Source: Arcuatula senhousia
Taxonomy: Eukaryota; Mollusca; Bivalvia; Mytilida; Mytilidae
Reading direction: 5' to 3'
Length of the DNA: 64,000 nucleotides
Assembly (NCBI GenBank): GCA_963971305.1
Contig: OZ020313.1
Location: forward strand, 55,376,203-55,440,202
Part shown: piece after piece, positions 11,431-24,500 of the stretch
Layout: each line of letters opens with the position of its first letter
Numbering within the stretch: position 1 is the first letter of the stretch
Notes under the pieces: generated by a model
Databases searched by the model: none
Told to the model about the DNA's origin: nothing
Seen by the model: the letters and a program-made list of their open reading frames with translations, nothing else
Position numbers and translations under genes: made by a program

Positions 11431-14400
11431 AACTCCTATGAGGCCCAGGTATCCCTGGCAGGTAGACCCCGTTACTCTAGACCAGGACAGGGAAAGGACC
11501 CAAACTACACAATCTAATTGGTCTTTGATTTTCTCATGGACCAGTCTTTGTTTCTATGGGGGACCAAAGTTTACTATACTGCCACATAACGCCTTACTTA
11601 TGGACCATTCTAGGCCAAGGTAGACCCCCAGCAGGTGGACCCCGTTACTCTAGGCCAAGACAGAGAAAGGACCCAACTACACAATCCAAGTTTGTTTCTA
11701 TGGGGCCAAACTTTACTATACTGCCACATTACGCCTTACTTGTGGATCCCTCTAGGCCCAGGTAGACCCCTGGCAGGTGGACACCGTTACTCTAGGCTAG
11801 GACATGGATAGGACCTAACTACACAATCTAAGTGGTCTTTTATTTTTAAGTGGACCAGTCTTTGTTTCTAGGGGGACCACACTTTACTATACTGCTATAT
11901 AACGCCTTACTTGTGGATCCCTCTAGGCCCAGGTAGACCCCTGGCAGGTGGACCCCGTTACTCTAGGCCAAGACAGGGAAAGGACCCAACTAAACAATCT
12001 AAGTGGTCTTTTATTTTTTCATGGACCAGTCTTTGTTTCTAGGGGGACCAAACTTTATTATACTGCCACATAACGCCTTACTTGTGGACCCCTCTATCCC
12101 AAGGTAGACCCCTGGCAGGTGGACTCCGTTACTCTAGACCAGGACAGGGAAAGGACCCAACTAGACAATCTAAGTGGTCTTTGATTTTTTTAATGAACCA
12201 GTCTTTGTTTATAGGGGGACCAAACTTTACTGTACTGCAATATAACATCTTACTGATGGACTCTCTAGGCCCAGGTAGACCCCTGGCAGGTAGACCCCGT
12301 TACTCTAGGCAAAGACTGGGAAAGGACCCAACTTCACAATCTAAGTGGTCTTTTATTTTTTCATGGACCAGTCTTTGTTTCTAGGGGGACCAAACTTTAC
12401 TATACTGCCACATAACGCCTTACTTGTGGACCCCTGTAAGCCCAGGAAGACCCCTGGCAGGTGGACCCTGTTACTCTAGGCCAGGACAGGGAAAGGACCC
12501 AAACTACACAATCTAATTGGTCTTTGATTTTCTCATGGACCAGTCTTTGTTTCTATGGGGGACCAAAGTTTACTATACTGCCACATAACGCCTTACTTAT
12601 GGACCATTCTAGGCCAAGGTAGACCCCCAGCAGGTGGACCCCGTTACTCTAGGCCAAGACAGAGAAAGAACCCAACTACACAATCCAAGTTTGTTTCTAG
12701 GGGGCCAAACTTTACTATACTGCCACATTACGCCTTACTTGTGGATCCCTCTAGGCCCAGGTAGACCCCTGGCAGGTGGACACCGTTACTCTAGGCTAGG
12801 ACATGGATAGGACCTAACTACACAATCTAAGTGGTCTTTTATTTTTAAGTGGACCAGTTTTTGTTTCTAGGGGGACCAAACTTTACTATACTGCTACATA
12901 ACATCTTACTGGTGGACTCTCTAGGACCAGGTAGACCCCTGGCAGGTGGACCCCGTTACTCTAGGCCAAGACAGGGAAAAGGACCCAACTACACAATCTA
13001 AGTGGTCTTTTATTTTTTCATGGACCAGTCTTTGTTTCTAGGGGGACCACACTTTACTATACTGCTATATAACGCCTTACTTGTGGATCCCTCTAGGCCC
13101 AGGTAGACCCCTGGCAGGTGGACCCCGTTACTCTAGGCCAAGACAGGGAAAGGACCCAACTAAACAATCTAAGTGGTCTTTTATTTTTTCATGGACCAGT
13201 CTTTGTTTCTAGGGGGACCAAACTTTATTATACTGCCACATAACGCCTTACTTGTGGACCCCTCTGTCCCAAGGTAGACCCCTGGCAGGTGGACCCCGTT
13301 ACTCTAGACCAGGACAGGGAAAGGACCCAACTAGACAATCTAAGTGGTCTTTGATTTTTTTAATGAACCAGTCTTTGTTTATAGGGTGACCAAACTTTAC
13401 TGTACTGCAATATAACATCTTACTGATGGACTCTCTAGGCCCAGGTAGACCCCTGGCAGGTAGACCCCTGGCAGGTAGACCCCGTTACTCTAGGCCAAGA
13501 CTGGGAAAGGACCCAACTTCACAATCTAAGTGGTCTTTTATTTTTTCATGGACCAGTCTTTGTTTCTAGGGGGACCAAACTTTACTATACTGCCACATAA
13601 CGCCTTACTTGTGGACCCCTGTAAGCCCAGGAAGACCCCTGGCAGGTGGACCCTGTTACTCTAGGCCAGGACAGGGAAAGGACCCAACTACACAATCTAA
13701 GTGGTGTTTTATTTTTTCATGAACCAGTCTTTGTTTCTAGAGGGACCAAACTTTACTATACTGCCACATAACGCCTTACTTGTGGACCCCTGTAAGCCCA
13801 GGTAGACCCCTGGCAGGTGGACCCTGTTACTCTAGGCCAGGACAGGGAAAGGACCAAACTACACAATCTAAGTGGTCTTTGATTTTTTAATGAACCAGTC
13901 CTTGTTAATAGGGGGACCAAACTTTACTATACTGCATATAACGCCTTACTTGTGGACCCCTTTAGGCCCAGGTAGACCCTTTGGCAGGTGGATCCCGTTA
14001 CTATAGAGAGAAAAGGGAATGGACCCAAATATACAATCTAAGTAGTCTTTGATTTTTTCATGGACCAGTCTTTGTTTCTAAGGGGACCAAACTTTACTAT
14101 ACTGCCACATAACGCCTTACTTGTGGACCCCTCTACCCCAATGTGGACCCAGTTATTCTAGGCCGGGGCAGGGAAAGGACCCAACTACACAATCTAAGTG
14201 GTCTTTGATTTTTTCATGGACCAATCTGTTTCTAGGGGGACCAAACTTTACTATACTGCCACATAACGCCTTACTTGTGGACCCCTCTACCTCTAGGTAG
14301 ACCCCTGGCAGGTGGACCCCGTTACTCTAGACCAGGACATGGAAAGGATCCAATTACACAATCTAAGTTGTTTTTTATTTTTTCATGGACCAGTCTTTGT

Positions 14401-15228
14401 TTTTATAGGGGACCAAACTTTACTATACCGCTACATAACGCCTTACTAGTGGACCCCTCTACCTCTAGGTAGACCCCTGGCAGGTGGATCCCGTAACTCT
14501 AGACCAGGACAGGGAAGGGATCCAATTACACAATCTAAGTGGTCTTTTATTTTTTCACGGACCAGTATTTGTTTCTATGGGGACCAAACTTTACTATACT
14601 GCCACATAACGCCTTACTTGTGGACCCCTCTAACTCTAGGTAGACCCCTGGCAGGTGGACCCCGTTACTCTAGACCAGGACAGGGAAAGGATCCAATTAC
14701 ACAATTTAAGTGGTCTTTAATTTTTAAATGGACCAGTCTTTGTTTCTAGAGGGACCAAACTTTACTATACCGCTACATAACATCTTACTTATGGACCCCT
14801 CTAAGCCCAGGTAGACCCCTGGCAGGTGGAATCCGTTACTCTAGGCCAGGACAGGAAAAGAACCCAACTACACAATCTAAGTGGTCTTTTATTTTTTCAT
14901 GGACCAGTCTTTGTTTTTATAGGGGACCAAACTTTACTATACTGCCACATAACGCCTTACTAGTGGACCCCTCTTCCCCTAGGTAGACCCCTGGCAGGTG
15001 GATCCCGTAGCTCTAGACCAGGACAGGGAAGGGATCCAATTACACAATCTAAGTGGTCTTTTATTTTTTCATGGACCAGTCTTTGTTTCTAGAGGGATCA
15101 AACTTTGCTATACTGACACATAACGCCTTACTTGTGGACCCTTCTACCCCTAGGTAGACCCCTGGCAGGTGGACCCCGTTACTCTAGGCCAGGACAGGGA
15201 AAGGATCCAATTACACAATCTAAGTGGT
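11431..15228 (+). repeat. 171-bp satellite array, plus orientation (about 22 units)
   Basis: Each unit contains 'ggtagacccctggcaggtgg', 'gttactctaggcc', 'acacaatctaagtggtcttt', 'tggaccagtctttgtttcta' and 'cataacgccttacttgtgga'. Successive starts at 11761, 11932 and 12103 give 171 bp. Some units are shortened by internal deletion (for example near 11680-11700). Chance open frames of 60 to 100 codons recur through the array and are not genes. A variant pair of units recurs about 1.0 kb apart (11556 and 12555), showing higher-order structure. Confidence 0.9.
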
Positions 15229-18200
15229 CCTATTTGAGGGTAGAGGGTTCAACAAGTAAGGCGCTATGTGGTAGTATTGTAAAGATTGGTCCCCTAGAAA
15301 AAAAACTGCTCGATGAAAAAATCAAAGACCACTTAGATTGTGTAGTTAGGTCCTTTCCCTGTCCTGGCCTAGAGTAACGGGGTCTAACTGCCAGGGGTCT
15401 ACTTAAGGGTAGAGGGGTCCACTAGTAAGGCGTTAAGTGGCGGTATAGTAAAGTTTGGGCCCCCATAGAAACAAAGTCTGGTCCATTAACAAAATAAAAG
15501 ACCACTTAGATTGTGTAGTTGGGTCCTCTCCCTGTCCTGTCCTAGAGTAACGGGGTCCACCTGCCAGGGGTCTACATGTGCCTAGAGAGTCCATCAGTAA
15601 GATGTTATGTAGCAGTATAGTTAAGTTTGGTCCCTCTAGAAACAAAGAATGGTCCATGGAAAAATAAAAGACCACTTAGATTGTGTAGTTGGGTCCTTTC
15701 CTAGTCTTAGCCTCGAGTAACGTAGTCCACCTGCCAGGGGTCTACCTTGGGATAGAGAGGTCAACAAGTAAGAGCGTAATTTGGCAGTATAATAAAGTTT
15801 GGTCCCCCTAGAAACAAAAAATTGGTTCATGAAAAAATCAAAGATCACTTAGATTGTGTAGTTGGGTCCTTTCCCTGTCCTGGACTAGAGTAACGGGGTC
15901 CACCTGTTAGGGGTCTACCTGGGCCTAGAGGGGTCCACAAGTAAGGTGTTATGTGGCAGTATAGTAAGGTTTGGTCCCCCTAGAAACAAAGACTGGTCCA
16001 TGAAAAAATCAAAAATCACTTAGATTGTGTAGTTGGGTCCTTTCCTAGTCCTAGCCTCGAGTAACGTAGTCCGCCTGCCAGGGGTCTACCTTGGGATAGA
16101 GAGGTCAACAAGTAAGGCGTAATGTGGCAGTATAATAAAGTTTGGTCCCCCTAGAAACAAAAAATTGGTTCATGAAAAAATCAAAGATCACTTAGATTGT
16201 GTAGTTGGGTCCTTTCCCTGTCCTGGCCTAGAGTAACGGGGTCCACCTGTCAGGGGTCTACTTGGGCCTAGAGGGGTCCACAAGTAAGGTGTTATGTGGT
16301 AGTATAGTAAGGTTTGGTCCCTCTAGAAACAAAGACTGGTCCATGAAAAAATCAAAGATCACTTAGATTGTGTAGTTGGGTTCTTTCCCTGTCCTGGCCT
16401 AGAGTAACGGAGTCCACCTGCCAGGGGTCTACCTTGGGATAGAGGGGTCCACAAGTAAGGCGTTATGTGGCAGTATAATAAAGTTTGGTCCCCCTAGAAA
16501 CAAAGACTGGTCCATGAAAAAATAAAAGACCACTTAGATTGTCTAGTTGGGTCCTTTCCCTGTCTTGGCCTAGAGTAACGGGGTCCACCTGCCAGGGGTC
16601 TACCTGGGCCTAGAGGGATCCACAAGTAAGGCGTTATATAGCAGTATAGTAAAGTTTGGTCCCCCTAGAAACAAAGACTGGTCCATGAAAAAATAAAAGA
16701 CCACTTAGATTGTGTAGTTGGGTCCTTTTCCCTGTCTTGGCCTAGAGTAACGGGGTCCACCAGCCAGGGGTCTACCTGGTCCTAGAGAGTCCACCAGTAA
16801 GATGTTATGTAGCAGTCTAGTAAAGTTTGGTCCCCCTAGAAACAAAAACTGGTCCACTTAAAAATAAAAGACCACTTAGATTGTGTAGTTAGGTCCTATC
16901 CATGTCCTAGCCTAGAGTAACGGTGTCCTCCTGCCAGGGGTCTACCTGGGCCTAGAGGGATCCACAAGTAAGGCGTAATGTGGCAGTATAGTAAAGTTTG
17001 GCCCCCTAGAAACAAACTTGGATTGTGTAGTTGGGTCCTTTCTCTGTCTTGGCCTAGAGTAACGGGGTCCACCTGCCAGGGGTCTACATGTGCCTAGAGA
17101 GTCCATCAGGAAGATGTTATGTAGCAGTATAGTAAAGTTTGGTATCTCTAGAAACAAAGAATGGTCCATGAAAAAATAAAAGACCACTTAGATTGTGTAG
17201 TTGGGTCCTTTCCTAGTCTTAGCCTCGAGTAACGTAGTCCACCTGCCAGGGGTTCACCTTGGGATAGAGAGGTCAACAAGTAAGGCGTAATGTGGCAGTA
17301 TAATAAAGTTTGGTCCCCCTAGAAACAAAAAATTGGTTCATGAAAAAATCAAAGATCACTTAGATTGTGTAGTTGGGTCCTTTCCCTGTCCTGGCCTAGA
17401 GTAACGGGGTCCACCTGTCAGGGGTCTACTTGGGCCTAGAGGGGTCCACAAGTAAGGTGTTATGTGGTAGTATAGTAAGGTTTGGTCCCCCTAGAAACAA
17501 AAAATTGGTTCGTGAAAAAATCAAAGATCACTTAGATTGTGTATTTGGGTCCATTCCCTGTCCTGGCCTAGAGTAACGGGGTCCACCTGTCAGGGGTCTA
17601 CTTGGGCCTAGAGGGGTCCACAAGTAAGGTGTTATGTGGTGGTATAGTAAGGTTTGGTCCCCCTAGAAACAAAGACTGGTCCATGAAAAAATCAAAGATC
17701 ACTTAGATTGTGTAGTTGGGTTCTTTCCCTGTCCTGGCCTAGAGTAACGGAGTCCACCTGCCAGGGGTCTACCTTGGGCCTAGAGGGGTCCACAAGTAAG
17801 GTGTTATGTGGTAGTATAGTAAGGTTTGGTCCCCCTAGAAACAAAGACTGGTCCATGAAAAAATCAAAGATCACTTAGATTGTGTAGTTGGGTTCTTTCC
17901 CTGTCCTGGCCTAGAGTAACGGAGTCCACCTGCCAGGGGTCTACCTTGGGATAGAGGGGTCCACAAGTAAGGCGTTATGTTGCAGTATAATAAAGTTTGG
18001 TCCCCCTAGAAACAAAAACTGGTCCACTTAAAAATAAAAGACCACTTAGATTGTGTAGTTAGGTCCTATCCATGTCCTAGCCTAGAGTAACGGTGTCCAC
18101 CTGCCAGGGGTCTACCTGGGCCTAGAGGGATCCACAAGTAAGGCGTAATGTGGCAGTATAGTAAAGTTTGGCCCCCTAGAAACAAACTTGGATTGTGTAG

Positions 18201-18440
18201 TTGGGTCCTTTCTCTGTCCTGGCCTAGAGTAACGGGGTCCACCTGCTGGGGGTCTACCTGGGCCTAGAATGGTCCATAAGTAAGGCGTTATGTGGCAGTA
18301 TAGTAAACTTTGGTCCCCCATAGAAACAAAGACTGGTCCATGAGAAAATCAAAGACCAATTAGATTGTGTAGTTTGGGTCCTTTCCCTGTCCTGGTCTAG
18401 AGTAACGGGGTCTACCTGCCAGGGATACCTGGGCCTCATA
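15229..18440 (-). repeat. 171-bp satellite array, minus orientation (about 19 units)
   Basis: The same unit as in 11431-15228 but inverted, for example 'acacagtt...aagaccacttagatt' and 'ccacctgccaggggtctacc'. The orientation change occurs inside a unit near 15225-15245. The last units before 18440 match the first units of the left array in inverted form, so the arms are related over their whole length. Confidence 0.9.
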
Positions 18441-20150
18441 GGAGTTACGGTTCCTTAAATGTCAAAATAACTGTTTATAGTTTATATAACTGACAAACTC
18501 TATAAAACAATAAACAGTTTTTAATTGCTAAAATGTTGAGTAAATTGGACTGGATAATTTAATGCATTGAGTTAATCGATGTTGTCAGGTGACCCCTTAT
18601 TAAACTTATAGCCCTTTCAATGTAAAAAGTCAGGTGAGCGATTCAGGCTCCTAGGAGCCTCTTGTTCTTTGTGTTATTTTATGGAAAATAAACAGAAACT
18701 AGATATGAGGGAGATGGCAGCCATCCCTTAGGGTGCCGTTAGTTGAACCCTGTACTTCGGGGACCAATATGGACACAGTATTTCTTTTTGACACATGTGG
18801 TCAATGCTGGATGGACTATAAACTTTTGATACGGATCAAGCATTCTACGAGTATTGCAAAACAAAACATAGTCCCTAATGGCCACATATTTCAATTTTCA
18901 AATAGCCATGACTCTCATAAAAATCTGCGGACCGGAACAAAACATTAACTTGATCTTTAACTTTTAATGATAAACTCACATACCAAAAACAGTTCATTAT
19001 CTGCAAGCGTTAAGAAAAAAGTGCGGAAAACTGAAATTTCAGTGAATTTTCCAAGTTCAAAGGGCCATAACGCCCATACTATGCGGACCGGAACGAAACG
19101 TTAACTTGAACTGTAACTCATCATACTTGACTCACATACAAAATATTGTGCAATGTCTGCAAGCGTATGGAAAAAGTGCGGAAAACTGATTTTGCTACGG
19201 ACGGACGGACAGACTGATTACTATAGAGCATGGTGGGGCCTCAAAAAAGAAAAAAATAATCATGTACATGTAACACAGGGCATGATAACTGTGAAACAGT
19301 TACTAAGTCTCCAAAACGAAGATTCCAAATCATGACACCATGGAATCCCTCTCAGACCCCCTGAGGTACCAAATGCTTCGTCTTATCAAATAGAGTAATA
19401 ATAGATATCGTTATAAGATGGAGATCCCAGAGGTTTTCATAAAGTGTAGTGTTCGGTCATTTGAGTAGGGTTGGGCGTGACCCCTCAGATCCCTGGTCTC
19501 TAAGATACCAAATGATTCGTCTTGTCATAAGGAGCAAAAATATAAAAGTATACTGTATGGCTCAAGGGTGGGGATCTAAATGGTTTTCAAGATATTAAGT
19601 ATTTTGTTATTTGATAGGGGTGGGGCATGATCCCCTCAGAGCCCTCCTTATTGTATCAAATGCTTCGTCTTGTCATCAGAAGTATAACTATATATAATTA
19701 TTGGTATGAACTATGTTTTTACCTGTTAAACAGAGATCAGATTTTGAGGTGTATGGAGGGGTGCGGCGCGGCACTGCTTATGGGGCCCCCTCCTTTTGAA
19801 AAATGTCAAGTTAGAAGCTTACAGGCAACACCTCATGGGATACTATCATTATGCAAAATTTGATTGATATTGGTTAAGTATTAAGTACAAAAGTGGCAAG
19901 GACAAAGCTGGCGGTGCAAGAGATAAGATGAAGAATAATAATAAGAAGGAAAAAAGCGCAACAAAAATTATAAAAGGCTCATAACTTCGTTTTGGAGACT
20001 TAATTAAGGCCCTTGAAATTACTAGTCAAAATAATAGAATTTCGGGGATAAGCGCAAGTTGAGTTTTTAGGGTTAGTCACTGACAATATTTATCTGCGAC
20101 TATCCCTGAAATTTCGGGGATAGTCGTATTTCGGGGATAGTCGCCCCACA
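18441..20150 (-). repeat. Right arm of the giant inverted repeat
   Basis: Reverse complement of 9740-11430 with scattered substitutions and small indels. It ends in 'gtcgtatttcggggatagtc' followed by 'gccccaca', matching the inverted left terminus. No coding region. Confidence 0.75.
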
Positions 20151-20157
20151 AACGTTC

Positions 20158-21180
20158 GTTAGGTTAACAACAAAAGCATAAGAGCATATACAGACAATTA
20201 AGTTTCTTATAACTTATTGACATTATCAAAATAAATGAAATCATTCTATATCATGAACCTTGTGTTGAATTTAATGCCAAAACTTCCAATGACAAAATCC
20301 TCCAACAGGCCAAAATAAGTAATAAAAACTCGAGATATGGAATAAGTACACACGACACAACCTATTCAAATAAAATGGCAATTTACAATTCCATATCTAG
20401 AAAACATTGTGAGCAATTGTCATTACATGCCTTTTTGCACATGACACACAACAAAAATGACAAATGCATATGACAAAAACCAACCCCGTTCAATAAGAAT
20501 AAAGACAAGTACAAATGTAGCTTTAACTGCCAAGATTTCTGACCAAGGGAACATAGCAGGCTCTTTATGGTAAAACAAAACATTCACGTAGTCCAACAAT
20601 AGTAACTGTTTTTAAATTCTATTTGGACAGTAGTTTTGGGCCAATGCAAGACAGTAAGCAGTGACCTATGGTCATGTTGAAGACTGCTTGCTGTTTTCCG
20701 TTGTGATTTTTTTAATTGCTGTTTGTTTATGTTTGTTGTGTCGCGTACACTTATTCCACATCTCAATATCGTCTATTTATACTATGAATGGAAGCTCAGA
20801 ATGATTTGAAATACCAAAAGGACTATATTTGTAAGATATTTCTTTGTTTATATATGATATGAAAAAATACACACTAATATTTTATGTACAGATTCACAGG
20901 GAACAAATTATTTTTTCGCATTACATACGAGGCATAACATTATGTAAAATTTATATACAAGTACAAATAATGAATAATAAAAAAGCTGTTACGATTAATA
21001 AAAAGAAACTATACACACCTCTCAGTACAAGTTGAATTACACTAAACATATGTTTTCCTTCTGTATTCCATTGTAAATATACTGGGGGAAAACTCAATAA
21101 AAAGAATCAAAAGTGTAAATGGATATATTACATTGACCTTTCTCATTACCAATTAAAAAAATCAAGTGACCATCGTTAAT
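20158..21180. other. Downstream flank of the proton channel gene; contains an interspersed repeat
   Basis: About 20340-20780 carries an inverted copy of the 'gatgtggaataagtg...cgacacagcc' interspersed family also seen near 31190, 34520, 46255 and 59967. The rest is AT-rich with no gene. The 3' UTR of the proton channel should lie just below 21181. Confidence 0.45.
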
Positions 21181-21467
21181 TTATATTTTTTCGTCTGATG
21201 GAATATCGATTCCAACATCCTTCACAGTGACTTCGACATCATCGTCATTAACAAACGCATTATTGACCACACTTCCATTTCCGGTAGACCCAGGGTCCAT
21301 ATTGTTCTCATGTTCGTTTGAATCCTTTCGTCGTATCAAATTCGGCGATGATTTTGATGTTTTCTCATTTGATTCTGTGTTATTGTTGTGATGATTAAAT
21401 AATGGGAAGCTGTGTCCGAAGTTAAATCCTTTCTTCTTATGTTTCCCGAGGTTTTGCGCAACTAACG
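21181..21467 (-). CDS. Hv1 exon 9 (last coding exon, C-terminal tail)
   Basis: Acceptor 'ctttcag' before 21467; stop TAA at 21183-21181. Encodes ALVAQNLGKHKKKGFNFGHS and then a hydrophilic Asn/Ser/Asp-rich tail ending DIPSDEKI. The length of 287 nt fits the one-base overhang of exon 8. Confidence 0.85.
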
Positions 21468-21506
21468 CTGAAAGTAAAAATGAAAGTCAATTCTATCATG
21501 TATATT

Positions 21507-21550
<44 letters not shown>

Positions 21551-24500
21551 TGTTTATTTGATAATCAAATCGCCCTTGCGGGCAGTACAATTAATGTTAA
21601 TTTCATACAATGATTATGCGTGATTGTACAATGATTGAATAATAAAAAAAAAATAAAATAAAAAAAAATAAAATAAACAGAATGAAGTAATGTATAATAG
21701 AGTGTTAATAAAGGTTCAACAAGCACAATGACTACTTTATATCATATATTACAGTAACTGCAGCAAGAGACATGGCCCACAATGACAATATTAATCATAC
21801 ACAACAGGTTTGTATATAGAGATTTCAGTTTTAAAATCTTCGCTGCATGGTACTAAATTTAACTTCTAACTAAAAAGAAGAAGTATAATTGAACTTGTGA
21901 AACACATGTGAAACAACAAAAACAATCATTTAAAAAAGTTAAAATCCTAACTTGAAGCGGACTTATGGTTGCTGTTCGTTCCTTTTTATAACCGCGAGTA
22001 AGAGCCGATGATTGGTGCTCGCCAAGACAGAGGTGTACAAACTTGGTCGTTATTTCGTCAAATCATAGATTTTTACCTCAATATATAAATAAAGAATTAA
22101 CCATTACCCAAAGTAAGCAACTGGTTAGAACAAGTAACTGCAAAACTAATAACCCAGAGATCACGTTTTAATACGCTTACTCTTTCATTTCGCCTATTTT
22201 TTCACCCTTCTTTTGTAAAAAAATCTTCATTTAGATCACACTAAAAGAAATAAAGTACTATGAAATTGGTAAATTACGGGATGTTGCTGATTGAGCATAC
22301 GCGTATTCTGCAAGATAAGGCTTGTTGTTACAATACAACCAAAACCGTTACCAGAGGATAAGAAAAACGCATTTATTTTGGGTGAGACATTGGAAAAGTA
22401 GGATATCCTAGTTCGGCATGGCATGACTGTACGAACAATTTTAGAGGAACTGGGACGTGAGGATATATTGTTTCCTTTAGAAACTGTTTGCGAGTTGACC
22501 CAGTTATGTTCCAGAGGAATGTAGTTAGAATGACGCCAAGGTTAAGAAGAAAGACACATGGCTAAGAGAGGCACTACCAGTTGGCCTATCTCTGGCACTT
22601 GTACTCATCGCAGCGATTTTTCAAGTTTTCTGTAACCAATTATTTTGGAATTAAATGACTGGGATAAAATTACAAGGTGATTCTTTTCTCTTATTTAAAG
22701 GGAACGAGGAAAAGACTGAAATAGTACTTTGCGTGAAAGTCTTAAAGCTGTGTAATATAAACAATTTGTAACAAGTATTTTGTAAGCTAATGCACACTAG
22801 TGATATCCCACTTCTTTTCAAAACTTTAGTATTTCGGCTAACAGAAAGTAGATGACCTAGGAGTATAAAATATACACCCTATTATACCATATGATAAGAT
22901 TGAAGGCAAAATATAAAACCTCTACGACCTATAGATAGACAACTGTGATAGGAATTTTTCAACATGTGTAAAACCAGTTTAGCTAGATAGGAACCTAAAA
23001 TTATCATGCACCATTTGGTACTACAGTAAATGCAAAATTTCATGTCTATTATATTTTAAAAGCAGTTGGAAAACTGAGAAAAAAATGTATTTCACACAGA
23101 CGAACGGACAAACAATGGTAATATACTATACCGTCTTTGGAGCGAAGATATAATATAAACGTACTAAAATATGATTGAAATCACACCTTACTTTTCTCCA
23201 CAAAGCATTCACGACCTCTTCCTGGTGAATATATATTTCTTTTATTTTGAGAAAATTATGCGGTTTTCGCGGATAATTCTGCACAGCGTAGTGGCACGTG
23301 GTAAAACGCAGTAAAACGTAGTACATACCTAGCAAAACCGCATCAATACGTAATAAAACGTAACATATACTTTGTAAAACGTGACAAAGCCTAGTAATAC
23401 CTCACGAAACTACCACACACGCAGCTAAACGCAGTAAAACCTAATGAAACGGCTGATGTTAAACCTTGCCATACCTAGTAAAACGTAGTAAAACGTGAGG
23501 AAAACCTTGTAAAACGTAGCATAACTATTTAAACGTGAAGACCAAAAACTTTGACAATAAATTACATTAAAATGTGACGTTTTAAAACGTAGTAAAACGG
23601 GGAAACCGATACGTGACAGTGTGACTGGGGCTTTATATGGGTCAAATAAAAAGGTAGGTAGGTAGGTAGGTAAATGGTTTTAAGTCTTCTCAAACACCTG
23701 ATATTTATAATCTTAAGAATTGTCACGCTGTTTGCATTCATCGTGTTGATGTTCAATGATTATGACCGTTTTAAACTTGCACTGACGAGCAAACATTGAT
23801 TTCACCCCATTTTAATGTTGTCATTTAAAACAGCAATAAAAGCGCATGTCCTTAGTTTTCTGTCTTATATTCGAAATGTGCTTTTGTGTTATGTATTAAT
23901 TCTTACTCAATGCCCCTCATTTTTAATAACTGTTATGACTGTTCTCGAGAGTATAAGTTCAGTTACCTAAATGCTGTGCTATCTTTTGTTCGCTGACGCC
24001 TGCCTCTGTTGCTAGCCTTTTGACGATGTCAAGGGATTGCTGGAATAAAAGAGTTACAGCTGATTTATACAGAGGTTTTAGATGTATTATATTAAACATC
24101 ATAAATTTCCGGGATATTTGGAAAAATGAGCAACAAAACTACATGCTACTCTAAGCAAGAGTGAAATCGAGTAGAAATAAAATATTTAAGTGACAAATGC
24201 ACATGTGTTTACCATAAAAAATGATTACTTAATCAAGACAAACCAGTTGGCGAACAATTGGAATGATCCTGGTTTTATATTAACCAAAAAGCTATGTTCA
24301 ACTGAAGTAAAAGTTTGAATGTCTGTCTAAAAAGGGGATCTAATAAACATGTAAAAGTTTTCTGTACTCCAGACATTAGATATTCGTAAATTTGTAATCA
24401 AAGTCACAAATACCATTCAAAAGACAGTTCACTATTTCTTGTTTTCATTTTTATATAAAAGCTATAAAATTAATAACAACACGACTTTACTTGTATGTTT

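Larger units (their letters stand above)
9733..20157. mobile_element. Giant palindromic (foldback-like) element with internal satellite
   Basis: The block 9740-20150 is one large inverted repeat flanked by the 7-bp direct repeat AACGTTC (9733-9739 and 20151-20157), a possible target-site duplication. Each outer arm is about 1.7 kb of non-tandem sequence with high similarity to the other arm. Inside lie about 22 plus-oriented and 19 minus-oriented copies of a 171-bp unit that meet near 15.23 kb. The termini carry palindromes (cgactatccccgaa...ttcggggatagtcg). No transposase is visible, so it would be non-autonomous. Long inverted repeats loaded with tandem units are the hallmark of foldback and Galileo-type transposons; that assignment is inference. 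Segmental inversion-duplication of a satellite block is the alternative. Confidence 0.7.

Noticed and set aside
11438..18439. Many 60-100 codon frames with GRPLAGGPRYSR
   Set aside because: They repeat with the 171-bp satellite, occur in both orientations and are interrupted at random; satellite, not protein.
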